Shown here one piece after another: positions 1-6,916 of a stretch of DNA of 46,627 nucleotides (position 1 is the stretch's first letter; each line of letters begins with the position of its first letter). A program made the translations under genes and the position numbers. Source of the stretch: an uncultured Collinsella sp. (GTDB lineage Bacteria > Actinomycetota > Coriobacteriia > Coriobacteriales > Coriobacteriaceae); contig CAKUGH010000010.1 in assembly GCA_934654605.1 (NCBI GenBank), forward strand, positions 1-46,627, read 5' to 3'. The notes under the pieces were generated by a model. It was not told the DNA's origin and did not search any database. It saw only the letters and a list, made by a program, of their open reading frames with translations.

Positions 1-63
1 ACCACGGTATGAAGTAGCCGCGCGTGCGTGATAAAAACCTGTTGCCGTGAAGCAACCCGATGA

Positions 64-92
64 ATGATAGCAGGATTACCTCTTCCTGCCAA
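64..92 (-). promoter_or_regulatory. sigma-70-type promoter for a gene left of the window
   Basis: On the minus strand a -35 box TTGGCA (87-92) and a -10 box TATCAT (64-69) are separated by 17 bases. It lies downstream of the xer stop codon and fires leftward out of the window. A small hairpin, GTTGC/GCAAC with a 6-base loop, follows at about positions 40-55. In many Gram-positive genomes the gene after xer is rpsB, so this may be the rpsB promoter; that is inference. Nothing else is seen in bases 1-138. Confidence 0.6.
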
Positions 93-138
93 CCCGCAAT
101 CAAAACCACACACCTAAGCGCAACGCGAGCCGCCCAGC

Positions 139-1059
139 TTACTCGCCCCGGGGATGGGCTTGGGTCACGGCGCGCTTAAGCCGGTCGGGCGTGAGATGCG
201 TGTAGATCTGCGTCGTGGACAGGCTCGCATGTCCCAGCAGCTCTTGAACCGAGCGCAGGTCCGCGCCGCCCTCAAGCAGATCAGTCGCAAAGGTGTGGCG
301 CATCGCATGCGGGGCAATGTCGGCAGGGATACCGGCAAGCGTCGCCAGCATATGGAACCGTCGTCTGAGCATAGCGGCACTCATGCGATTGCCGCGCGCA
401 GAAATAAACAGCGGATGCAGGCCGGCTGCGGCTTCGCGGCGCTTTGCCTGCGCGAGCAGCGCCGGTCTCCCCTCCTGGACATAGGTGCGCGTCGCCTCGA
501 GTGCGCGACGATACAGAGGAACGATACGTTCCTTGCTCCCCTTGCCCCATAGCCGCAGCGTGCGCTCGGACCATGAGATGGATTCCGCATTGAGCGCAGC
601 AAGCTCTGAGATGCGCGCGCCGGATGCATAAAGAAGCTCGAGCATCGCAGCATCGCGCAGTCCCGCGGGTGTTGAGGTGTCGGGAGCTTGGAGTAGCGCC
701 TCGACCTGTTGGGTCGTCAGCACGCCGGGCAGGTCACGCGGCAGCTTGGGCGAGGAAATCGCCGAGATCGCATCACCCTCCACGATTCCCTCGGCAGCCA
801 TCCAACGATAGAACGACCGAATAGCCGACAAATGTGCCGAAAGGGTGCGAGGCGCCACCTGCTCGCGCGAAAGCTCGGCCAAATACGCGCGGACGGTACG
901 CACGTCGGCCATACGCGCATCGACACCCGTACGTTCGCACCACGCAGCAAAGCGCTCCAACCGCGATCCATAGGCAGTCACCGTATTGGGAGAGAGCCCC
1001 TCGACTCGTGCGATGTAGGCGACAAACGAGTCGATGGTGTCGTACAGGTCAAAGGCTAT
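139..1059 (-). CDS. xerC: tyrosine recombinase XerC/XerD family
   Basis: Site-specific tyrosine recombinase, probably one of the Xer enzymes that resolve chromosome dimers with FtsK. Counting from the first canonical start (GTG at 981, 280 aa), the catalytic set is complete: R123 (GARISEL), K147 (GKGSKER), H225 and R228 (HAMRH), H251 (GHASLS) and nucleophile Y260. The SAM-like N-terminal DNA-binding domain clearly continues upstream of 981: the same frame encodes ...DSFVAYIARVEGLSPNT, matching the usual Xer start. That stretch has no ATG, GTG or TTG. A GGAGG lies 9 bases before an ATA codon (1059-1057) that overlaps the trmFO stop, giving 306 aa, the normal family length; CTG at 1047 is another option. 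Last gene of the yraN-comM-dprA-trmFO-xer run. XerC versus XerD cannot be settled from sequence alone. Confidence 0.85.
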   Translation of the reverse strand: MAFDLYDTIDSFVAYIARVEGLSPNTVTAYGSRLERFAAWCERTGVDARMADVRTVRAYLAELSREQVAPRTLSAHLSAIRSFYRWMAAEGIVEGDAISAISSPKLPRDLPGVLTTQQVEALLQAPDTSTPAGLRDAAMLELLYASGARISELAALNAESISWSERTLRLWGKGSKERIVPLYRRALEATRTYVQEGRPALLAQAKRREAAAGLHPLFISARGNRMSAAMLRRRFHMLATLAGIPADIAPHAMRHTFATDLLEGGADLRSVQELLGHASLSTTQIYTHLTPDRLKRAVTQAHPRGE

Positions 1060-2393
1060 GACCGGTCGCCTCCAAACAAATCGGAACGCGTGGCCAAGTA
1101 GGCATCGAGGGCCTCGAGGGCGCGGTCCGCATAAGCCTGGTAACGGTCGCGCTTGCTGCGGCGCTTGCCGTCCTGGAGCGGCGGCACCAGGCCAAAGTTG
1201 ACATGCATGGGCTGGTAGCCCACCGTAGCCGGATCGGTCGCATAGCCCACGAGCGCACCCAGGGCGCCCACGCGAGGCAGCTCCACAGAAGCCGCACCGA
1301 TAGCCTCAGCATAGGTGTTAAGCGCCGCAAGCAGACCGGTCGCCACCGCCTCCATGTACCCCTCGGTGCCGGTGATCTGCCCGGCAAGGCGCACGTCCGT
1401 ACCGGGCACGGCAAAGGTGCCGTCAAGTACGTGCGGCGCATCGACAAAGGTATTGCGGTGCATGACACCGTAGCGGAAGAACTCGGCATGCTCCAGACCG
1501 GGAACCATATGGAAGACACGCTTTTGTTCGCCAAAGGTCAAATTGGTCTGGAAGCCCACCAGGTTATAGGCGGTCTTCTCCTTGTTCTCGGCGCGCAGCT
1601 GAATCGCTGCCCAAGGACGACGCCCCGTGCGCGGGTCGGTGAGTCCGACGGGCTTCATAGCGCCAAAGCGAATAGCGTCCTTGCCGGTACGGGCAACCTC
1701 CTCGGCGGGCTGGCAGGCCTGGAACAGGTCACCGCCTTCAAAATCCTTGAGCACCACGCGGTCGGCCGTGGTGAGCGCCTCGATAAAGGCCTCGTACTCC
1801 TCCTTATTGAGCGGGGCGTTGAGATAGTCGCCGCTCCCCTGCTCCTCGTAGCGCGACTGCGAAAACAGCACGTCCATATCGAGCGTGGAGGCATCGACGA
1901 TCGGGGCCGCGGCATCAAAGAACGCCAGGGCGTCGCCGCCAACGAGCTTCATGACCTCTTCGCTCAGAGCCGGCGAGCACAGCGGTCCCGCGGCAATGAC
2001 CACGTGGCCCTCGGGAATCTGGGTAACCTCACCGTGAACGACCTCGATGTTAGGGCGTGCGGCAACCTCGGCCTCGACAAGCTCGGAAAACCTGACGCGG
2101 TCGACCGCCAGGGCACCGCCGGCGGGAACGGCCGCACGATGGGCGCAATCGAGCAGCACCGAGCCCATGCGCTCGAGCTCGGCCTTTAGCAGGCCAGCAG
2201 CGGAATCCGGACGCGTCGACTTAAACGAGTTGGAGCAGACGAGCTCGGCCAAGTGATCGGTATGGTGGGCCGGAGAGCTCACCTGGGGGCGCATCTCGCA
2301 CAGCTTTACGGCAAACCCGCGGTCTGCCAGCTGGATCGCACATTCCGAACCCGCCAGACCGCCACCGATAACCGTCACCTGATCAAACAGCAT
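1056..2393 (-). CDS. trmFO: methylenetetrahydrofolate-tRNA-(uracil-54-C5)-methyltransferase TrmFO
   Basis: Folate- and FAD-dependent enzyme that makes ribothymidine at position 54 of tRNA (T-loop). The N-terminus has the Rossmann FAD motif VIGGGLAGSE, and the segment ELVCSNSFKS carries the conserved catalytic cysteine seen near residue 53 in this family. Length of about 445 aa is typical. An upstream TTG at 2399 is in frame, but ATG at 2393 is preferred because AAAGGTG lies 7 bases before it. It follows dprA by a short gap and overlaps the start region of xer, so the genes are probably co-transcribed. Confidence 0.96.
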   Translation of the reverse strand: MLFDQVTVIGGGLAGSECAIQLADRGFAVKLCEMRPQVSSPAHHTDHLAELVCSNSFKSTRPDSAAGLLKAELERMGSVLLDCAHRAAVPAGGALAVDRVRFSELVEAEVAARPNIEVVHGEVTQIPEGHVVIAAGPLCSPALSEEVMKLVGGDALAFFDAAAPIVDASTLDMDVLFSQSRYEEQGSGDYLNAPLNKEEYEAFIEALTTADRVVLKDFEGGDLFQACQPAEEVARTGKDAIRFGAMKPVGLTDPRTGRRPWAAIQLRAENKEKTAYNLVGFQTNLTFGEQKRVFHMVPGLEHAEFFRYGVMHRNTFVDAPHVLDGTFAVPGTDVRLAGQITGTEGYMEAVATGLLAALNTYAEAIGAASVELPRVGALGALVGYATDPATVGYQPMHVNFGLVPPLQDGKRRSKRDRYQAYADRALEALDAYLATRSDLFGGDRS

Positions 2394-2407
2394 CTGCAAA
2401 CACCTTT

Positions 2408-3340
2408 CTAATTGACACGCTTTCCATTGTGACCGAAGGGCGTCTGGGCGTGAAGCGCAAACTTTGAGGGCGCATACCTTCCATCCATCATACGCTCGAT
2501 AAGGCCCTCGAGCTCGAGCGAGCCCAAGAGTTTGAGCACGCCGACGGCATCAAGCGAGACGAGCGCGGCGATGTCGTCGACCTTGAGCGGCGAAGCGATG
2601 AGCGCGTGCATCACGGCCTGCTGTGTGGGGTCCAGATCGGCAATGCCAGGCGCATCGGGACGTGAGTAACGCAGCGTGCCGTAAATGCGGGAAATAGCCA
2701 TTTCGATGGATTCCTCGTCCACGATACAGCAGGCTCCATTGGCGATGAGATAGTTGGTGCCGCGCGACTCGGGCGACAGAATAGAGCCAGGCACCGCAAG
2801 CAGTTCGCGTCCCAAGTCCATAGCGGCCTCCGCCGTGGAAAACGTACCCGAGGGCATACCCGCCTCGGATACAAAGAGCGCTTGCGACAGGGCCGCAATC
2901 ACGCGGTTGCGACGCGGGAAGGCAAACTTGCGCGGCCCCATACCCCACGGCGAGATCGACACGACCGCGCCGCCCGTATCGAGCGTGCGCGTGATAAGCC
3001 CAGCGCTCGAGCGCGGATAGACAACATCGGCGCCCGTCCCCAGCACCACGACGTGTTTGCCGCCGGAATTGATCGCGGCCCAACCCGATGCCTGGTCGCA
3101 ACCAACCGCACCGCCCGAGACCACCGTCACCCCCGCCTCAACCGCCACTTTGGCCGCAAGCTCGGCCACGGCAAGGCCGTACGGCGATGCCCTGCGCGCG
3201 CCGATGATGGAAAGCGCGGGCGTCGACAACACGGCAGGGTCGCCGCGAACGTAGAGGGTCTCGGGCACATCCGAAAGCTCCAAAACGGTCTTGGGATACA
3301 GCGCATCACCGGGGTGCAGTTGATAAGTCTCCTCGCCCAT
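2408..3340 (-). CDS. dprA: DNA-processing protein DprA
   Basis: Loads RecA on single-stranded DNA during natural transformation. The Rossmann-like core is clear: SIIGARRASPYG, a GGAVGCDQ loop (usually SGLARGID), VVVLGTGADVVYP, and FPRRNRVIAALS. A C-terminal winged-helix region begins around the segment LDPTQQAVMHAL. The open frame extends upstream to 3499, but that part is out-of-frame comM sequence. The real start is ATG at 3340, which overlaps the comM stop as TAATG with GGGAGGGACC upstream, giving 310 aa. Neighbours comM and yraN form a common DNA-uptake/recombination cluster. Confidence 0.93.
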   Translation of the reverse strand: MGEETYQLHPGDALYPKTVLELSDVPETLYVRGDPAVLSTPALSIIGARRASPYGLAVAELAAKVAVEAGVTVVSGGAVGCDQASGWAAINSGGKHVVVLGTGADVVYPRSSAGLITRTLDTGGAVVSISPWGMGPRKFAFPRRNRVIAALSQALFVSEAGMPSGTFSTAEAAMDLGRELLAVPGSILSPESRGTNYLIANGACCIVDEESIEMAISRIYGTLRYSRPDAPGIADLDPTQQAVMHALIASPLKVDDIAALVSLDAVGVLKLLGSLELEGLIERMMDGRYAPSKFALHAQTPFGHNGKRVN

Positions 3341-4862
3341 TATTGGTCCCTCCTTCCCTGATACATCGCCGCCTCGAGCACGTGATCCTGCGTCACCCGT
3401 TCGCTTTCGGCAACATCGGCGATCGTGCGTGCGATGCGCACCAGGCGAACGATGCCGCGACCCGTGAGATGCGTGCGCTTCGACAGGCCGAGCACGCACT
3501 TCTCTGCCGCCTCATCGAGTGCAAAGGTCGACACGACGCCGTCGATAGAGCGGGACTCGTCATCCTCGGCCTCGGCGTCCGCATCGTCCATATGAGACTC
3601 GCGCCAGGCGCGGAAAGCGCGCCCACGCACAACGTAATCGCGCAGCTCGGCCGATGACATGCCCTCCGCGCCCTCGATGATCACCTGGGGATCGGGCCGG
3701 GTCACATCGATCATCATGTCGATGCGGTCGGCCAAAGGACCGCGCAACTTTGCCCGGTAGCGCTCGACCATCGAGGCAGAACAGCGGCACGGCACTTCAC
3801 GATCGCCCAAAAAACCGCAGGGGCAGGGATTGCTCGCCGCCAGCAGCTGAAAGCGCGACGGGAACGTAAAGGCCCCGTCAACACGCACGATCCTCACGTA
3901 CCCACGCTCGATGGGCTGACGCAGCGTCTGCAGCACGCCGGTGGGAAACTCGGCGAGCTCGTCCAAAAGAGCACGCCGCCATGAGCAAGGCTAATTTCGC
4001 CCGGATGCACCGGACGCCCGCCGCCGATGAGTCCCGCAGTCGAAATGCTGTGATGCGGGCTGCGGAAGGGCCGATGCCCCGCCAGCAGGCCATCGATGTT
4101 CTCGCCCAAGACCGAATGGATGCACAGCGCCTCTTGCTGATCCTCGAGAGAAAGCTCGGGCAAAATGCCCGTCATGCGCCGCGCAAGCATGGTCTTGCCC
4201 GAACCGGGCGAGCCGATCATGAGCAGGCCGAGCTCGCCGGCGGCCGCAAGCGCCATGCCGCGTTTGGCGACCTCCTGACCCAGCACGTCGGCATAATCGA
4301 GCTCGGGCTCAAAGGTCGCCTCGAGCACTTCAGAATCCAGGTAATGCCGTGCGGCATCGCCCATGCCGTGGGCAAGCTGCGACAAATGATCGATGAATCC
4401 GCAGTCCACGCCCGCGAGCGGCACATGCTGATCGGACCTACCGGCGATAAACGAAAGCCCCATATCGCGCGCCAACAGCTGAAACGCAACCTCGCCCTTG
4501 ACGGGCAGCACCGTGCCGTCCAGACCAAGCTCTCCTGCGATAAGGCAACGATCGAGGTTGTCACGGGGAATCTGCCCATCGGCCGCCAGAACCGCGATGG
4601 CAATCGGCAGGTCAAAACCGCTGCCAGTTTTACGGATATCGCCGGGTGCCAGGTTGACGGTAATGCCAGAGCGCGGGATCTCAAAGCCGGCCGAGCGCAT
4701 GGCGCACCGGATACGCCCGCGCGACTCCATCACCTCCATACTCGGAATGCCGAGCATCTGGATGCCCGGAACGCCACCGGCAAGCGAGACCTCGACGGTG
4801 ACGGGAATTGCCTCGACGCCGCGGATACAGGCCGCATGTACGGCAAACGTCTCGAACGCCAT
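3340..4862 (-). pseudogene. comM: ComM/YifB-type Mg-chelatase-like AAA+ helicase, frameshifted
   Basis: ComM is a hexameric AAA+ branch-migration helicase in natural transformation. The 5' part (4862 down to about 3968) encodes the N-terminal ChlI-like domain and Walker A GSPGSGKTMLARR. The 3' part (from about 3966) encodes LDELAEF (Walker B), the zinc-ribbon-like NPCPCGF...CRC region and the C-terminal lid. The two parts are in different frames: after GGVLF the reading goes to WTSSPS instead of LDELAEF. One extra T in the T run at 3965-3968 would restore a protein of about 507 aa, the usual length. Start ATG at 4862 overlaps the yraN stop (TGATG). Either a real disrupting mutation or a homopolymer sequencing error. 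Confidence 0.88.
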
Positions 4863-5347
4863 CACGACACCTGCCAATCGAACGCATTGTACTGGTGCTC
4901 GATCTCGGCGATATGCCCGCCGCGGATGGTGACGCCCACGGCATCGAAGCGAATCGACCTAAGCGGATAGTGCTCCATGAGATAACAACTTGCGATGCGG
5001 CGATACCGGCGCTGCTTTTGGGCGTCCACGGCTTCCTCGGGAAAGACCCGCGTGGTGCAATCCAGAGCAACGCGTCTCGTCTTGACCTCGGCCATCACCA
5101 CGACATCGTCGAGCTCATCGAGCAGCACCAGATCGGCTTCGCCCTCAATGCAACGATAGCCCTGCTCCAACAAGGTGTATCCACGTTCGTTAAAGTAATC
5201 GATGGTGATCAGCTCGCCCAGCATGCCGAGCTCGCGGGGACTGAGTCCCTTGATAAACTCGGGCGTAATCGCCCCGCAGTCGAGCTCGCCGTCTTCCCAA
5301 CGCTCCTTGAGTTGCTGCGTCTTGCTCTTTTTGCTTGCGGCACACAT
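4862..5347 (-). CDS. yraN: UPF0102 family endonuclease-like protein YraN
   Basis: Small protein of the YraN/UPF0102 family with a predicted restriction-endonuclease-like fold; its role is not settled. The family motifs are present: GELITIDYFNERGY, then GEADLVLLDE and the EVKTRR strand, which carry the acidic and lysine residues of the presumed active site. ATG at 5347 has AGGAG six bases upstream, giving 161 aa; the open frame upstream of it has no ribosome site. About 40 residues before the core are longer than in many homologues. First gene of the comM-dprA-trmFO-xer run, after the rnhB terminator. Confidence 0.88.
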   Translation of the reverse strand: MCAASKKSKTQQLKERWEDGELDCGAITPEFIKGLSPRELGMLGELITIDYFNERGYTLLEQGYRCIEGEADLVLLDELDDVVVMAEVKTRRVALDCTTRVFPEEAVDAQKQRRYRRIASCYLMEHYPLRSIRFDAVGVTIRGGHIAEIEHQYNAFDWQVS

Positions 5348-5444
5348 GGGGTCTCCTTTCCCGCACACTGCATTGCCCCGATGATGAAGGCACCTTTCAT
5401 GCGGGTAAGTACCGGAAGCAAACCAAAAGCTGACCAAATGCCGA

Positions 5445-5486
5445 CAAAAAACGGGCCGTACGCAACAATCACGTTGCACACGGCCC
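5445..5486 (-). terminator. intrinsic terminator after rnhB
   Basis: On the minus strand a long hairpin pairs GGGCCGT...GCAAC with GTTGC...ACGGCCC and is followed directly by a run of T (complement of A at 5445-5451). It separates rnhB from the yraN operon. The rest of the 189-base gap shows no clear promoter. Confidence 0.88.
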
Positions 5487-5536
5487 GCTACCAGCAGGTT
5501 TATAAAACGCCAGAGGTCCCTGTCTCCACAATTGAC

Positions 5537-6325
5537 CTAGAAAAGGCGCTCAGTCTGCAGAAAGTTTCCGCAAAAGCTCACACGATGCAGCGGACAAAGT
5601 CCGTGTTTGCGAATCGCCTCGATGTGCTCGGGGCTTGCGTAGCCCTTCGACTCGGCCAAATGATACTCGGGGTACTCGGCGTCGTACTCGACCATCATCT
5701 CGTCGCGCGTGACCTTGGCCATGATGGACGCCGCGGCGATACAGGCGATTTTTGCATCGCCCTTCACCACGTCGCGCTCGTTGGGAACGGCACCCAAGGG
5801 GTTACCGTCCATAAGCACGCAATCGGGCTCGAGCCCCGTATCGGCCACGGCGCCCGCAACGGCAGCGCGGATGGCGCGGGCCATGCCCATATCATCGATA
5901 TCCGCAGGCGCGATATGGCAAAAACCAATCGCCGTCGCGACCTCGGCAATCTTCACCGAGAGCAGCTCGCGGCGCGCGGGCGTGAGCTTTTTGGAATCAT
6001 TGATGCCCCAGACGCGCGGCTCCATGGGAAGGCACACGGCGCACACCGTCAAAGGACCGGCCACCGAGCCGCGACCCACCTCGTCGACACCCACGACCAC
6101 GCCATCCCCACCGAGCTCGTGCATCAGCTCGTACATACCGTTGACGCGCTCGCGCTCGGCAAGTTCCTTGGCATGGCGCTTAAGAGCACGCTCGCAAGCC
6201 TTGATCACCTGCTGGCGCGGATCCTCGCGATAATGCTCTACGAGGGCGGGGATCTCCTCAAACGTGGCGCTCGCCAGCTCGCCGGCAACCTGCGATGCCG
6301 AAACCGAGCTCGTCATGTTGGCCAT
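5537..6325 (-). CDS. rnhB: ribonuclease HII
   Basis: Cleaves RNA in RNA-DNA hybrids and removes misincorporated ribonucleotides. The catalytic D-E pair is in GVDEVGRGSVAGPL (D81 and E82 from the chosen start), followed by INDSKKL and the later VVKGDAK...AAASIMAKVTRD segments that supply the other acidic residues. Of two in-frame ATGs, 6325 is chosen because GGAGGT lies 6 bases upstream; the ATG at 6343 precedes that site. This gives 262 aa, with an N-terminal extension of about 75 residues as in many Gram-positive RnhB proteins. It is flanked by terminators on both sides, so it may rely on a promoter in the short gap or on readthrough from rplS. Confidence 0.95.
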   Translation of the reverse strand: MANMTSSVSASQVAGELASATFEEIPALVEHYREDPRQQVIKACERALKRHAKELAERERVNGMYELMHELGGDGVVVGVDEVGRGSVAGPLTVCAVCLPMEPRVWGINDSKKLTPARRELLSVKIAEVATAIGFCHIAPADIDDMGMARAIRAAVAGAVADTGLEPDCVLMDGNPLGAVPNERDVVKGDAKIACIAAASIMAKVTRDEMMVEYDAEYPEYHLAESKGYASPEHIEAIRKHGLCPLHRVSFCGNFLQTERLF

Positions 6326-6354
6326 ATCGGGACCTCCTTGCATGCAAATCAGAT

Positions 6355-6384
6355 AAAAAGAAGGGCCACCCGAAGGTGACCCTT
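6355..6384 (-). terminator. intrinsic terminator after rplS
   Basis: On the minus strand AAGGGTCACC and GGTGGCCCTT form a 10-bp stem with a TTCG tetraloop, followed by CTTTTT. It sits between the rplS stop and the rnhB start. Confidence 0.93.
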
Positions 6385-6418
6385 TTGTCCAAACGAGTGG
6401 ACAGACGCTGCGATCTTC

Positions 6419-6760
6419 TTAGCGCTTCTCGGGGATGCGAGCAGCCTTGCCCACCTTATCGCGGAGGTAGTACAGCTTGGCGCGACGGACGCGACCATGA
6501 CGGACAACCTCGAGCTTGGCGATCTTGGGGCTGTGAAGCGGGAAGGTACGCTCAACACCGACACCGAAGGAAATCTTGCGGACGGTGAAGGTCTCACGGG
6601 CACCGGCGCCGGCCATGCGGATGACGTCACCCTGGAAAACCTGGATGCGCTCGCGGTCGCCTTCCTTAATGCGGTAGTGAACCTTGACGTTGTCGGCAAC
6701 GCGGACCTGCGGGATGTCCTCGCGGATCTGCTGACGCTCGATTGCGCGGATGTAATCCAT
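6419..6760 (-). CDS. rplS: 50S ribosomal protein L19
   Basis: Ribosomal protein bL19, at the 30S-50S interface. The sequence [12 protein letters not shown], the segment [21 protein letters not shown] and the tail [19 protein letters not shown] match the family; 113 aa is the usual length. ATG at 6760 is chosen over the TTG two codons upstream because AGGA lies 7 bases before it. It has its own promoter and terminator here. In most genomes rplS follows trmD directly, whereas here about 10.7 kb lies between them. Confidence 0.98.
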   Translation of the reverse strand: MDYIRAIERQQIREDIPQVRVADNVKVHYRIKEGDRERIQVFQGDVIRMAGAGARETFTVRKISFGVGVERTFPLHSPKIAKLEVVRHGRVRRAKLYYLRDKVGKAARIPEKR

Positions 6761-6784
6761 GTGCAATTCCTTACTCTTCTAGAG

Positions 6785-6808
6785 GTGCCGTACCACCTTG
6801 GCCGGCAC
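6785..6808 (-). promoter_or_regulatory. hairpin in the rplS leader
   Basis: In the rplS leader GTGCCG pairs with CGGCAC, with CC/GG pairing inside and a purine-rich AAGGT loop. It ends about 24 bases before the L19 start codon. Leaders of ribosomal protein genes often bind the protein itself, but no known L19 leader consensus was checked, so a regulatory role is only a suggestion. Confidence 0.3.
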
Positions 6809-6829
6809 GTAGTTGAACAAACGTATTCG

Positions 6830-6857
6830 AGTATACACGCCACGACCTTGGCTGCAA
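6830..6857 (-). promoter_or_regulatory. promoter of rplS
   Basis: Minus strand -35 TTGCAG (6852-6857) and -10 TATACT (6830-6835), spacer 16. The leader to the L19 ATG would be about 63 bases and contains the hairpin at 6785-6808. Confidence 0.72.
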
Positions 6858-6885
6858 GAACTATTTTGACCGTGCGCAAAAAGAC

Positions 6886-6916
6886 AAAAACGCGCACTCT
6901 TTCTGCACTTATGCGC
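6886..6916 (-). terminator. possible weak terminator at the end of the aerolysin-like gene
   Basis: A five-base GCGCA/TGCGC stem spans the stop codon and is followed by GTTTTTGTCTTTTT on the minus strand. The stem is short and the loop long, so it is weak; an alternative GTGCGC/GCGCAC pairing encloses the T-rich tract. Confidence 0.3.

Noticed and set aside
3958..3975. Programmed ribosomal frameshift in comM
   Set aside because: The site CTC TTT TGG is not a standard X XXY YYZ slippery heptamer, and the tRNA for TTT would mispair after a -1 slip. Mutation or sequencing error is simpler.
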